A stretch of DNA of 64,000 nt from Parietichytrium sp. I65-24A (Eukaryota > Sar > Bigyra > Thraustochytrida > Thraustochytriidae), in the NCBI GenBank assembly GCA_012862575.1, contig BLSF01000009.1, positions 372,001 through 436,000 on the forward strand, written 5' to 3'. The notes beneath the pieces were generated by a model that did no database searches, was not told the DNA's origin, and saw only the letters and a list, made by a program, of their open reading frames with translations. This document shows, one piece after another, positions 31,301 through 41,995 of this stretch. A program made the position numbers and the translations under genes. Within the stretch, counting starts at the first letter, position 1, and every line of letters begins with the position of its first letter.

Positions 31301-33031
31301 TTGTGCGTGTACTTGAGTGCCCCAGATGTCCCAGCCACCTACGCTTGCTTCAATGACCTCTACATCGCATCTACCCCAGCAGCAGGAAACTGTTTTACCT
31401 GCGTTACCGTCAACACCGAGCAGTCTATCTGCCAGACTGCCGCTGAGGACCAGAGTATGGGTAACTGCGAGTCGTGCTGTACCTCTGATGATGACTTCAT
31501 CAATGGAGACGACGATGAGAGCTGCCGTACTTTGGAGACTGCTTCCCCATACTGCGACCTCAGCAGCAGCTTTGAGAGCACCTTGTGCGAACAATTGCCA
31601 TCTGAGAACGGAGTGCTTACCTTGGACCTTGAGATTGACAGCACTGGTGAGCCATGCTGCTTGACTTGCTCGTGCTTTGGTGATCCAGAGTGCGAGGCGT
31701 TCGACCGCACCTACGACAAATGGATTCTCTGCGATGGCCGCAACACCAAGTGCGTTGTGCAGGAGGATATCTGCTCTTCCATGGTTGACCACGCCGGAAA
31801 CACTTGTGCGTGGAACTCTACCAGGGCCGCTGCATACTACGAGAAGCGCTCTGATATTGCAGCAATCGGATCCCCATGCCAGCCTGACTGGGATGTGTCT
31901 GGAGATGCTTGGATGACGATGTACGAGTTCCCAGGATTCACTGCCCGCATCTCTATGGGTGAGCGTGGAGTTATCGAGACTCTTGAGCTTGCTGTGACCG
32001 AGGGAACCTACACACTTGTTGCCGACCTTTGCTTCACCGAGGACCGTTTTGAGACCTCCGAAGGTGCCGCTGATATCGACGACGTGTTCTCCATTACTTA
32101 CCCAACTCCAGACGGCGATGATCAGCTCGTTGTGCAGATCGTGGACCCAAGCACCAACATCTTTATCCGTGCAGTGTGCATCAACCAGCCAAGCCACGAC
32201 GGCTCTGTCATCGGATACCGCCTCAACGTGCAGAACTTGATCGAGCTGAACGAAACTCGCGCAAACTCTGGAGACTCTACCGGATTCTGCTCCCTCGCCA
32301 ATGCCACCATCGATACCTTGGAGTCCACCCCAAGCGATGCAACTGTCTACGACAACTGTAACGTTGACGCTTTGGAGACCAACCACCTTCTCTGCAAGGC
32401 TCTCTGGAACCCGTCGTGCACTCCATCCCAGATCGACGAGGGTATCTACGACTGGTGTCTCGTGGCTAACATCTACGAGGGCGACTCCGATCGCGTCGGC
32501 AAATGCGTGGACTACATTGACAACGACGGATACAACTGGTCCACCCTTTACTGCACGGCCATCGCAAACCTTCGCCCGGTCGGACAGAGCCAGAGCCAGT
32601 GGATCAACCAGTGCCGCTCCCAGGTCCTCACCGATGGACCACGCGAGGTCGTGAGCATGTACGGCCGCGGAACCTACTCCGAGACCGGATCCATCATGTG
32701 CGGTTCCGACGAGACGTACTACGGCAAGCGCACTGAGGAGCAGGCATGCCTGCCAGGAGTTACCATCGAGTACTACAACGAGACCGCCGGCGAGTGGATG
32801 GAGGAGCTCTTCATCCCTGTCAACCTCCCACCATGCAACAGCCAGTTGGAGCTCACCGCAGAGAACCACTACAACTTGTTTATCAACAAGATCCGCGTGA
32901 GCCAGTGCGAGATCTCCCAGTCCACTTGCCCTGTGGACGTTGGCTGCATGCCAAACCCATCCTTTTCGGTGTCCTACCTCTTCTCGCAGAACGACAGTCT
33001 CTGCCCAGACACCAGCGCGCGCCTTCTCTAA
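28349..33031 (+). CDS. Giant secreted Cys-rich protein with PT(D)APTVS stalk and duplicated vWD-like modules
   Basis: A single-exon gene of 1560 residues starting at ATG 28349, chosen because MVKLAALVAALGAAGVRAQ is a signal peptide matching the paralog; upstream the frame has only GTG. Residues 20-545 form a Cys-rich module with CSCYGDPECISFDGTQDEW, resembling the GDPHxxxFDG start of von Willebrand D domains. Residues about 556-856 are a stalk of 8-residue PTDAPTVS repeats. Residues about 860-1000 are a beta-rich segment, perhaps lectin-like. Residues 1010-1560 repeat the first module (CSCFGDPECEAFDRTYDKW, GSPCQPDWDV, MGERGVIETL). No transmembrane or GPI tail is seen. The stalk is likely O-glycosylated. 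A cell-surface or matrix role is inferred; strong codon bias suggests high expression. Confidence 0.93.
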   Translation: MVKLAALVAALGAAGVRAQQECEPNNVLYLENENVYCEDMDILSTSVALSGCCGNSAGTDARLLLTGESRDLQVAASGVCRTIVSENPYCDVESDPACAELIGQNDFVTINLAMNTQSNDGACCDTCSCYGDPECISFDGTQDEWIICDGRRGDTCEMSKRVCEKQLDWLGRSCQWLKDDDDWEGRAVNGSPCQPVWDVDYPTMTMYEFGNFKVELELGERGVIRSFMINTVEGESYTLTAEDCFANDPRDDGSTPSDAWSPSNIPSDWSVSTPVDVEIWWRVSDSVAGVYLDVVCTSSVGSERPRLNIQSLLETNPDRATSADSSGFCVTGSIQQKAGTTDDSSWMHSVCLRQNLPEILTTCKALVNDQCREYTVDDNIEYWCANADLANTDAAGSVDACVAAIKSGTDVEKVATWTTYVCQANRLDVTQCTTEVSQFGWEAFLQSYSDGMVDQGNSVSTCGSSISNYTTNTDECAEGVSVEYYYEGQWWQEFFIPNSLPPCGNQLILSGEDYPHLFMYPVRFAQCNLDAECLVENSCRTTVGFTTSLSFDSTVCPTPAPTDMPTVSPTVSPTDAPTVSPTVSPTVSPTDAPTVSPTDAPTVSPTDAPTVSPTDAPTVSPTDAPTVSPTDAPTVSPTDAPTVSPTDAPTVSPTDAPTVSPTDAPTVSPTDAPTVSPTDAPTVSPTDAPTVSPTDAPTVSPTDAPTVSPTDAPTVSPTDAPTVSPTDAPTVSPTDAPTVSPTDAPTVSPTDAPTVSPTDAPTVSPTDAPTVSPTDAPTVSPTDAPTVSPTDAPTVSPTDAPTVSPTDAPTVSPTDAPTVSPTDAPTVSPTDAPTVSPTDAPTVSPTDAPTVSPTPAPTCANTLVPGYERAPQVSLDVDYTVSFLVQINQIVCNEDGVSSNIMQIGCSDQDTYFSASVPDCSTNVEISVLAGNGEVVTCTTDSLDLEADVLISMAIDNGVMTVVAGSDTVCTRTLPSGAPMTGEDLCVYLSAPDVPATYACFNDLYIASTPAAGNCFTCVTVNTEQSICQTAAEDQSMGNCESCCTSDDDFINGDDDESCRTLETASPYCDLSSSFESTLCEQLPSENGVLTLDLEIDSTGEPCCLTCSCFGDPECEAFDRTYDKWILCDGRNTKCVVQEDICSSMVDHAGNTCAWNSTRAAAYYEKRSDIAAIGSPCQPDWDVSGDAWMTMYEFPGFTARISMGERGVIETLELAVTEGTYTLVADLCFTEDRFETSEGAADIDDVFSITYPTPDGDDQLVVQIVDPSTNIFIRAVCINQPSHDGSVIGYRLNVQNLIELNETRANSGDSTGFCSLANATIDTLESTPSDATVYDNCNVDALETNHLLCKALWNPSCTPSQIDEGIYDWCLVANIYEGDSDRVGKCVDYIDNDGYNWSTLYCTAIANLRPVGQSQSQWINQCRSQVLTDGPREVVSMYGRGTYSETGSIMCGSDETYYGKRTEEQACLPGVTIEYYNETAGEWMEELFIPVNLPPCNSQLELTAENHYNLFINKIRVSQCEISQSTCPVDVGCMPNPSFSVSYLFSQNDSLCPDTSARLL
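30017..30918 (+). repeat. 24-bp coding minisatellite (PTDAPTVS stalk) with 192-bp higher-order repeat
   Basis: About 34 tandem copies of a 24-bp unit encode the Pro/Thr stalk. The 5' part has mixed variants (GTGTCT or GTGAGC for Val-Ser, GATGCA, GATGCT or GACGCG for Asp-Ala). A block carrying the rare GACGCG variant recurs exactly 192 bp (eight units) later, at 30215 and 30407. The 3' part is nearly homogeneous GTGAGCCCAACTGATGCACC. All changes keep the frame and the protein repeat. Confidence 0.95.
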
Positions 33032-36031
33032 GCGCTGACCGCTAACTATTTCCCTTCGTATTCGTGGATTCGCACCATTTCCATCGGCGCGAATAACCAA
33101 CAACAAACAGATGAATGAAACTTTTTATTCCATCCAGAAGCCCTTTATTTCCGTTTCTCCGCGTCAATACTAAGTAGTACGCCTTGTAAAAGACACAACC
33201 GGAACCGGAGAGAGTCCGGCGGCAACTGCGGGCGCCAAGAGCGTGGCGCGCACACCTTTGGCGGACCTCCGTTTGATCCTTGTATTGGCACTCCCCACAG
33301 CTGTGGCACAAAAGACCGTTACTTTGTTGTTGGACTCGGACATCGTTGGACTTGAAGTTCCAAATGCTGTTCAACGTGCACGAACTTTTGGAAAGTTCGA
33401 AGTGTTGGATTCTTATGGGCGACAGACGGAGAGACGTCTCTGTCCGGAGTTTGATGTTGTGGAGAAGAGATGCACGCTATTCGCGGTGGGATGTCCACGT
33501 AGGTTTTTTTTATTTATTATTTCTACCTACTGTTACAGTTTTCGAGAAAAAAGGTGTGCCATCTTGGATATTTTTCTTGCTTTCTCCCCTCCGTTTCCCA
33601 TTCCTATTTCCTTTTCATAGTTTCCGCGCTGAAGCAAGAGCCAATTTTCATTCTGAACCTCTCTCTTTCTTATTTGCTTTCCTATTTGTTTTCCTTCTCG
33701 CAACATTTATCCTGATACTGACAACGAACTTGATTTGACACTTTCGGGAACACTCTTTTTCTGAGAAACACGCCATCAAGTCAGTGAAGCCGACCTACTC
33801 TTTGGTTCAGCAGGCTGAGTGCGCGGCACAAGAACCAGCGTCCCCCCTTTGCAAACAAGTATCAGCTTGCACGGGGTTTTGTGCGACCAGCACGGCATGG
33901 TGTCTCGGGTGCGGCGGAGCTTTCGCACGTTCACGTCACGTGGCTATACATTTTCGGAGTGAAAGAGAGAAAACCTGATTTATGAATCTGAAAGAGTGAG
34001 AATTCGCGAATTTGTAAATTTGGCTTCGCGTGAAGGTTCTGAGGGGGAATTATTGCTTGCGAATCTGTCAGAGGGCGGAACTCTCCCTCTCCAAAAATCC
34101 ACTCCCTCTCTTGCCCTCCCCCTCACAGGTAAATTTTCTCTTTGGGAGACACCTCCTGAAATTGCCATTAAAACGCCACTACCTCTGCGCTTTTGAGTCT
34201 AGTGAAGACTGTAGAAAAATGGATTAATGGAAACAAGTCACGTTCACTCTTGTCCTCCCTCTCTCTCCCGGCGCAAGCAGGGCACTAACTTACTGTAAAC
34301 GAGAGGAGCAAAATACCAGGTAGTCTTTCGTCCATTCTCTTTCTCCTTCGAGACCCTTCGAGCGTCCGAGGCGTGCATACCTTTTGCACAGGAATGTCGG
34401 AGTAGAACGCTGCTTGCGTCGGTGTTGGTTGCAGGAATGTACGCGGATACGAGAGCGCTATCCGGCGCGCGTTTCTCTCGGCGCGAACCTCACTTTCCTT
34501 CATTTCCATCATTTCCATTCCCTTCCATTCGTTTCCATTGGACTGGCCTCAGACTTTGCTTATGGTCCAGTCCAATCCTCTAGCTCCGATAACTGCTCTC
34601 GCCAAACAACCAGCCAAAAGTCATCAAAAGTCTGTCCAGCCGTCGTATAGACAGACGCCTTGCCTAGACATGCACGCCTTAGCACCTCTCTACGTGCATG
34701 GCTGGTCAACGAAATACGTGAGGGTAGGTCGACACTACGGACGGAGTAAGTGATCTGGTAGATGAGATAGATGAGATAGCCCCACGCAGACCTAGTCCAG
34801 GAATCCATCTGCTATGTGGACTGCTAAGCGTTCCGATATCTAGTTAGTAGATAGAGAGGGCTAGTAGCTCTAGCTAGGAGAGACGCGGCTGTGAGCTCTT
34901 GATGTTGTGAGTGGCATTAGTCTTACGCCTAGCCCCAGCTGTGGAAAAAAGGGTGCACGCATTTTCCCTCGAGAACAAGAAGTATCTGTGGTATTTTTAG
35001 CCAGGGGCTCCATAGGTGAGGGTATGGAGGCAATCTCCGCCGACAACTTAGCTCAGCACAATTTCATGCGTTCGTTTGGTAAAAGAGACACACCTATTCG
35101 ACGCGAGCGAGAAAGCGCGGAGCCTGAGAATCCTTTCGTCTCAGTCACTTCGAATCTGCGAAGAAGAATTAATAAAATGCAGAAGTGGAAATAGCGTTGC
35201 AGTTGGCGATGGGTCAGCGCAGTTCGAACTTTTGGACTTATCAAATCAGGCTAAGGAGCAGTAGAGTTCACTTTGCGTTCTGGCATGACTCGCCAGGTCT
35301 CTTCCCGTGCCGCTACCATTTACACTGACGAGGCCTACTGGACGGCGCATGGGCACGCGGCTGGAATGCGCAGCCCACTCGGTGCATTCTTACAATGCAC
35401 GCTACTCAGCCGAAGTTCTATGCGCTCGTTAGTCCAGTGAAGGAAGGATTTCGAAACTTGCTCAGCACAACTTTGGTTTTTCAGTAAAAAATAATTCAAG
35501 TCGACGGCCGCGTCTCGTCGTCTCTGCGTATCTCTGCGTCTCTGTGTCTCTGCGTCGGCGCAGACTCACTGTCGCTGTCTGGCGAGAGACTCAAATTACA
35601 GACCGCCGACCGTCCTTCTGTATTTATCTCGCTCTCACAAGTCGATTGAAAATGAAAAGAAAATGACTTTACGACCTCCTGAACTTTTGTTCAATTCAAA
35701 TGAACATCGAAAATGGAGAAGGATCACAGAGGTTCGTCTCTCCAAGTTCAGCAAGACTCTCAGCGCCACCATCCACATGACTTTCCTCTACTCCAGATAG
35801 TAGCTAGATAGCGATTCCTCAAGTAGTGGCTTAATGTGGTTCGGTAGAAAATGCTGAGTGGCTGTAAGCACGAGCTAGGTGATGAAACTCCTGCAGTTAC
35901 GGACTAGTCTTTCACCGCGCGGCACGTGTGTGTTATTGCACAGCGTAACCGTGCGCTAGGATCGGTTTGTCTTGAAGCCTCCAATGCTATGGCTTGCCTT
36001 CCTTCTGAGGATCGTACATATGCACAAAGCC

Positions 36032-36068
<37 letters not shown>

Positions 36069-36997
36069 CCTCTCCCTCTCTCATTCACAGCAATACACGC
36101 CAATCAATCGTGTTTTCGTGATAAAAGAGTGCTACTCAGACCGTTACTCCGCGCAATAGAACTTGGAGCGGTCGTGTATCTGACCAAATGCACAAAAACT
36201 GCAGGCACAAGTGAATAACTAAGTGAACCATAAGAATCTGGGTAAGGGTCATGAATACTTCTCCTCGCAGCTAGCGAGCTATCTAATGGCGCGGTGCGGA
36301 AGAGAAAGGAAGAGAAGGAGAGGGAAAGAACCAAAGAAGGAAAGGAAGAGCTGACAGTGAGTGCGTGTTGTTTTTTCCCCCTCAGAAAAAAATAAACAAA
36401 AGTCATCACTACGTTCCTGGACAGTTTTCAAAACAAAATTCAGAGCTCAGGTTGAATTCACCTCTTTGTACCTCTCCAGGAAATAAAGCAGTCGGCGTGA
36501 GTGAGGAGGCATAGTGGCGATTTCTTCGACCACTCGTCTTTGTTAAGAGAACGAGACAATACAAACGAAACACAAACAACCTTTCAATTTCACAAATTGC
36601 CAATCATCGAAAAGAAGAAAAAAAAAGAAGAGAAGGGGAGAAAGAAGGAACGCGAGCGTGAGCGCGAGAGTGAGAGTCAAAGTGAGAGGGGAGGCAAGAC
36701 AGAGAGAGAGAGAGAGAGATAGAAAGAGAAAGAGAAAGAGAGAGAGAGGAGAGCGTAAGATCATTTCCTCCGTCCACTCGCTCGTGAGCCTGTACCTGGC
36801 AGCTTACCGACGCCGCTAGGCCAAGCACTACCACCGAGCCCATTCCATCGAGTTGTGGTGGCCCAGCATCGCCGAGTCTCCTTGATCAGCAAACCCCAAA
36901 CTCCCGATCGCGTGCGGAGCAGCAAGGGAAAGCAAGAGCAAAAGGAAGAGAGACAAAAGTGGTGGATTCGCACAAGTCAGGAAACAAGTCCGCCAAG
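33032..36997. other. Long intergenic region between the two secreted giants
   Basis: Nearly 4 kb without a convincing gene. An open stretch at 33243-33490 has a hydrophobic start (LILVLALPTAVAQ) but no ATG. CT repeats lie at 36035-36082, just before CATTCACAG. Purine DNA runs from about 36601, with (GA)n at 36700-36754, about 245 bp before the ATG of the second giant. The arrangement resembles the leaders of eS17 and of the right window edge. Confidence 0.5.
36700..36754 (+). promoter_or_regulatory. (GA)n tract upstream of second secreted giant
   Basis: A nearly pure GAGAG/GAAAGA tract on the coding strand 245 bp upstream of ATG 36998. Comparable tracts precede eS17 and the right edge. A promoter or leader role is inferred from this recurrence. 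Confidence 0.4.
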
Positions 36998-39900
36998 ATG
37001 AAGGTGGCAGCAGCGCTCGTGGCGGCGGCCCTGAGCAGCGCGCAGGTGTCCGCACAGGACTCGTGCTCGTTCAACAACCAGCCGAGCCTGGACCAGAACA
37101 ATGTGTTCTGCAGCAGCAACATGGGATCCCAGACCAACACTGCGTCCATGGAGGCATGCTGCGGAAACTCCGCGGGAGACATCGCTCGCCGACTTCTCGG
37201 CGCATCTAATGAGCAGAGGGCCTTGGCGACCGACGACCAGGCGTGCCGCGCGGCAACCACCACTGCGGCATACTGCGACGTTGAGACCAACCCAGACTGT
37301 GCGTCTTACATTGGCATGAACGATATCCTCTCCGTGAACCTGAGCATGGACTCCAGCTCGCTCAACGGCAAGTGCTGCGACACCTGCACATGCTACGGTG
37401 ACCCAGAGTGCATTGCATTCGACGGAACCCAGGATGAGTGGATCATCTGTGATGGACGCCGCGGCGACACCTGCGAGATGAACAAGAAAGTCTGCCGCAA
37501 GCAGAAGGACTGGCTCGGCCGCTCCTGCAAGTGGCTCAAGGACGACGACGATTGGGAGAGCTTCAAGGTCTCCGGATCCCCATGCCAGCCTGACTGGGAT
37601 GGAGTCGACTACCCAACCATGACCATGTACGAATTCGGTAACTTTAAGGTCGAGCTTGAGCTCGGAGAGCGTGGTGTCATCCGCTCCTTCTCCCTCAACA
37701 CTGTCGATGGGGACAGCTACTCCCTCAACGCAGACGACTGCTTTGCGAACGACCCACGCACGTCCGGCAGCACCCCAAGCGACGCATGGTCCCCAAGCAC
37801 CATCCCATCTGACTGGGCTGTCAGCACCCCAGTTGATGTTGAGATCTGGTGGCGTGTCTCCGACCCAACTGCTGGAATCTACTTTGACGTCGTGTGTACC
37901 AGCAGCACCGGATCCAAGCGCAAGCGCCTCAACATCCAGAACCTCGTCGAGACCAACCCAGACCGCCCAGCGACCGCGTCCGGCTTTTGCGTGACCGGAT
38001 CCATCGGCGAGAAGGCTGGCACCACCGAGGACAGCACCTGGATGCACAGCGTCTGCCTCCGCCAGAACCTTCCAGAGATTCTCACCACCTGCAAGGCTCT
38101 CGTCAACGAGCAGTGCCGCGAGTACACCGTTGAAGAGAACATCGACACCTGGTGCGAGAGCGCTGATCTCACCTACACTGATGCCCTCGGAAGCGTCGAC
38201 GCCTGCAAGGCAGCTCTGAAGGCTGGAACCGATGTCGAGAAGGTCGCTACCTGGACCACCTATGTGTGCCAGGCTAACCGCCTCGATGTGGACCAGTGCA
38301 CAACCGAGATCTCCCAGTTTGGCTGGGAGACATTCCTCCAGTCCTACTCTGACGGTATGGTCGACCAGGGCAACTCTGTGAATACCTGCGAGTCCAACCC
38401 AGCAAACTACGGAACCAGCTCGAGCACTTGCGCGGAAGGAATTGCTGTGGAGTACCTCAAGGACGGCGAGTGGGTGGAGGCATTCTTCATCCCTGCCACC
38501 ATGCCTCCTTGCAACAATGCAATGCAGATTGACGGAAGCATGTACCCAGAGCTCTTCCTCTACCCAATCCGCTTTGCTCAGTGCCACCTCAAGAGTGAGT
38601 GCCTCATTGAGAACTCCTGCAGAAGCGCCATCGGATTCAGCACTTCCCTCAACTTCGAGAGCACCCAGTGCCCAACCCCTGCGCCAACCCAGGAACCAAC
38701 TCCAGAGCCAACTCCATCACCAACCCCAGCACCGACCCCAGAGCCAACTCCAGCTCCTACTTGCGCCACCACCATTGCTCCTGGCCTGGAGCGCCCACCT
38801 GCTGTCACCTTGGATGTTGAGTACGAAGTAACCTTCCTCATCGAGCTCAACCAGCTCGTGTGCGGCGAAGGCAACGCGAACGTTTTGCAGGTTGGATGCG
38901 ACACCGCTTACGTGTCCTTGGACATTGTGGACTGTGATACCAAGATGATCTTCAGTGTACTGGCCGGAGACGGCTCCACCCACACCTGCACAAGCGAGTC
39001 TATCGGACTTGAGAACCCTGTGCTCGGATCGTTCCTCGTTGATGAGGATGGCCTTTTCACTGCTGTCGCCGGAGACCAGACCCTCTGCCAGATTCAGCTC
39101 CCAACTAACGGACCGCTCACCGGCGAGGACCTCTGCGTGTACACTAGTGCTCCAAACAAGCCAAGTGCATACGCTTGCTTCAACGACCTTGTTATCAACA
39201 CCCAGGGCCCTGCAGGAAACTGCTACACTTGCGTCACCTCCTCGACCCAGCAGAAGATCTGTGTTGACGGAGATGTGGACCAGAGCATGGGATCTTGCGA
39301 ATCTTGCTGCACTGCCGACGATGACTTCATCGACTCAAATGATGAGGAGTCCTGCAGAGAGCTTTCCACCGCCGGAGCATACTGTGACCTTACTGACAGC
39401 TACGAGTCCACCCTCTGCCCACAGCTTCCAGATGCGAACGGTGAGCTCACCCTCGCCCTCTCCATGGACTCCACTGGCGAGCCTTGCTGCCTCAGCTGCT
39501 CTTGCTTTGGTGACCCAGAATGCGAAGCATTCGACGGCTCCTACGACAAGTGGATCCTTTGCGATGGCCGCACTTCCAAGTGCATCGTCGATGAGGATGT
39601 TTGCGGCAACATGGTCGACCACGCTGGAAACACCTGCAAGTGGGACTCTGACCGCGCTGCACTCTACAAGAAGAAGCGTGCTGACATTGGCGCATTCGGC
39701 TCCCCTTGCCAGGCTGACTGGGAAGCATCTGGCCTCGCATGGCTCACCATGTACACCATTGACGGTTTCGAGGCTCGCATCTCCATGGGAGAGCGTGGTG
39801 TCATCGAGACTCTGGAGCTCAGCAACACTCTTGGTACGTACACTTTGGTTGCTGACAAGTGCTTCAGCGATTCTCCATTCGAAGTCGCTGATGGCTCTGC

Positions 39901-40858
39901 TCCTCTTGACTCTTCCAAGCTTGACATCACTTACCGCACACCTGAAAACGCTGACGAACTTCCACTCGAGATCCTCGACGAGGGTACCAACATGTTCCTT
40001 CGCGTGCTCTGCATCAAGCAGGAGAGCTCCGACGGCAAGTACACCGGATACCGCCTCAATGTGCAGAACCTGATCGAGCTCAACGAGACCCGCGCTCAGT
40101 TCGGCAGCGGATTCTGTGCGCAGTCCGATGCTACCATCGACTCGCTCCTCTCCACCCCAAGCGATCCTGAGGTGTACGAGACTTGCAACGTCGACGCCCT
40201 CGACACTGCTCACCTTCTCTGCAAGGCTCTCTGGAACCCAAGCTGCACCAACAAGCAGATCTCCAACGGAGTCTCCAACTGGTGCCTCAAGGCTAACCTC
40301 TACGCTTCTGACTCTGACCGTGTCGCCAAGTGCAAGAAGGCCATCGGAACCGACGGCTACAAGTGGGCTACCCTCTACTGCACTGCCGTGGCCTCCCAGC
40401 GCCCATCAGGCATGTCCGAGAGCCAGTGGATCAAGCAGTGCCGCTCCGACATCCTCACCGACGGCCCAACCGACACCGTGGACACCTACGGCCAGGGTAC
40501 CTTCACCGCCATCACCGCTGACACCCTGACCTCCTCCATGTGCGGCGCTGACGAGACCGCTTACGCCAAGCGCACCGAGGAGCAGACCTGCATGCCTGGA
40601 CTTACCATCGAGTACCTCAACGAGAGCGATGAGTGGATCGAGGAGCTCTTCGTGCCTGCCAACTTGCCTCCTTGCGGCAGCTCGCTCACCCTCACTGCAG
40701 CCAACCACCTCAACCTCTTCACCCACAGGATCCGCGTGCGCCAGTGCGAGATCGAGCAGTCCTCCTGCCCTGTGGACGTAGCGTGCATGCCACAGCTTGC
40801 CTTCGACGTGTCCTACACGTTCTCTTCTGACAATGACCTCTGCCCGCCATCCAGCTAA
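36998..40858 (+). CDS. Giant secreted Cys-rich protein, paralog with short PT linker
   Basis: A single-exon 1286-residue protein from ATG 36998 with signal peptide MKVAAALVAAALSSAQVSAQ. Both Cys-rich vWD-like modules of the upstream gene are present in the same order (CTCYGDPECIAFDGTQDEW in the first, CSCFGDPECEAFDGSYDKW in the second), as is the middle beta-rich domain. The 300-residue stalk is replaced by about 30 residues of PTPEPTPSPTPAP. So the two genes are tandem duplicates that differ mainly in stalk length. Codon use is even more biased toward C-ending codons than in the first gene, pointing to very high expression. It ends DNDLCPPSS with no membrane anchor. Secreted matrix, scale or adhesive component is inference; the family is not one I can name. 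Confidence 0.93.
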   Translation: MKVAAALVAAALSSAQVSAQDSCSFNNQPSLDQNNVFCSSNMGSQTNTASMEACCGNSAGDIARRLLGASNEQRALATDDQACRAATTTAAYCDVETNPDCASYIGMNDILSVNLSMDSSSLNGKCCDTCTCYGDPECIAFDGTQDEWIICDGRRGDTCEMNKKVCRKQKDWLGRSCKWLKDDDDWESFKVSGSPCQPDWDGVDYPTMTMYEFGNFKVELELGERGVIRSFSLNTVDGDSYSLNADDCFANDPRTSGSTPSDAWSPSTIPSDWAVSTPVDVEIWWRVSDPTAGIYFDVVCTSSTGSKRKRLNIQNLVETNPDRPATASGFCVTGSIGEKAGTTEDSTWMHSVCLRQNLPEILTTCKALVNEQCREYTVEENIDTWCESADLTYTDALGSVDACKAALKAGTDVEKVATWTTYVCQANRLDVDQCTTEISQFGWETFLQSYSDGMVDQGNSVNTCESNPANYGTSSSTCAEGIAVEYLKDGEWVEAFFIPATMPPCNNAMQIDGSMYPELFLYPIRFAQCHLKSECLIENSCRSAIGFSTSLNFESTQCPTPAPTQEPTPEPTPSPTPAPTPEPTPAPTCATTIAPGLERPPAVTLDVEYEVTFLIELNQLVCGEGNANVLQVGCDTAYVSLDIVDCDTKMIFSVLAGDGSTHTCTSESIGLENPVLGSFLVDEDGLFTAVAGDQTLCQIQLPTNGPLTGEDLCVYTSAPNKPSAYACFNDLVINTQGPAGNCYTCVTSSTQQKICVDGDVDQSMGSCESCCTADDDFIDSNDEESCRELSTAGAYCDLTDSYESTLCPQLPDANGELTLALSMDSTGEPCCLSCSCFGDPECEAFDGSYDKWILCDGRTSKCIVDEDVCGNMVDHAGNTCKWDSDRAALYKKKRADIGAFGSPCQADWEASGLAWLTMYTIDGFEARISMGERGVIETLELSNTLGTYTLVADKCFSDSPFEVADGSAPLDSSKLDITYRTPENADELPLEILDEGTNMFLRVLCIKQESSDGKYTGYRLNVQNLIELNETRAQFGSGFCAQSDATIDSLLSTPSDPEVYETCNVDALDTAHLLCKALWNPSCTNKQISNGVSNWCLKANLYASDSDRVAKCKKAIGTDGYKWATLYCTAVASQRPSGMSESQWIKQCRSDILTDGPTDTVDTYGQGTFTAITADTLTSSMCGADETAYAKRTEEQTCMPGLTIEYLNESDEWIEELFVPANLPPCGSSLTLTAANHLNLFTHRIRVRQCEIEQSSCPVDVACMPQLAFDVSYTFSSDNDLCPPSS

Positions 40859-41995
40859 ACGTCTCCTTGCTGACTGGCGCATTGCGGTCCTGACCACAAT
40901 TTCGTTTTTATCTTTTTGTTTCGAAGAGCGTTGAATTAAAAAATCTGACAAATTCCATTCATAACTTTCTATCTTGTTACCTGTGACCATCACTCTGCAA
41001 AATTCTCGCCAAAAGCAAGCAAAACCCGAAAATCAAATTTTGGTAGCTTCCAACCGGTTCCCACGGCTACTAGTTTCACCCATACCGCACAAGTCGCGGA
41101 GGGTATCTCCTGACGGGTGAAAAGGGTCCATGGTTCCTCTTCCACTCTACCCATCTGCGTACGTTGTTTCTTGCTGTTGCTCCTTCCATTCATCCACCAT
41201 CCTGTCTATTTGTTTGTTATCTTTGCTTCTTTCCTCGGCGACCTTCCTGCGTGGCCTCTCGCGGGTTTGGCAGAATATGAGGCATGAGAAGATGAACAGC
41301 ATTTTTGGAATCTTCGTCCTGGAATGTTCCTTTTCTTCCCCACTGCATCAATACGGCGCTCCCAATATGACCCAGTGCCCTCTCTCTCTCTATCACTCTC
41401 ACTCACTTTGTTTCTATGTCTCTATTCTTTCTCACCAAGACGATGTGAAACAGTAAATTTATCTACAAGTTGACTCTAGCGTAGGTCCTATTACTAGTGA
41501 AGCCCAAGGTTTTAGATAGACAAATGCATAAAGAGATCCGTTCAAGCCTGAGACAACTTGAACTTGTTGAACTTTAAGTTGAAAGTTGAATTGGCTTTGT
41601 TTGAATTTGTAATTACAATGATATAAGTTTGTCGTTCACAGTCTGCCAGCTCGCGAGCATTTACGAAATGAAATTTTTAGTTGCACCACCTAGAGTACGA
41701 GTGCAATTCGAACATTTTGATATACTGACTGCGAGGGCTCCCAGAAAAAATTACAACGAGCATTTGGTTTGTCTGTGACATTCTTACTCTGATTGTGGGT
41801 TTGCGTTCACCGGAGGCAGGCGCTGAAGTGTGGTGCACACACCAGTCTGTCCCGACTTGGTGTTGGCTCTCATTGCTTGCGGCAACGCGGAGAGCGGGCG
41901 GTCTAGGTTTTCGTTGTTGTTGTTGCACGCGAATCAGCAGGCTCGGCTCGGCTTGATTTCGATCTCCTCACGCGAAGAAGCGGGTCGCAGGCAAG
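40859..41995. other. Intergenic region, no gene seen
   Basis: About 1.1 kb between two plus-strand genes. It contains CTCTCTCTCTATCACTCTCACTC at about 41380 and AT-rich DNA with TTGAACTTGTTGAAC words at 41555-41610. Open frames here lack coding character. Confidence 0.5.

Noticed and set aside
28301-33106. Long minus-strand open frames (for example 28301-29896, 29887-30933 and 31244-33106) opposite the first giant
   Set aside because: They mirror the strongly biased codon use and the 24-bp repeat of the plus-strand gene. The plus strand has the signal peptide, conserved Cys modules and a paralog, and the minus frames have neither domains nor plausible composition.
33243-33490. Open stretch with a signal-like start (LILVLALPTAVAQ) and a possible donor at its end
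   Set aside because: There is no ATG, no second exon could be found, and it lies in the 3' flank of a gene. Too weak to call.
36977-40213. Minus-strand frames of several hundred codons opposite the second giant, and an alternative plus frame at 38955-40073
   Set aside because: These are shadows of C-ending codon bias, and translations are Val/Ala/Gly or Ser/Thr rich without motifs.
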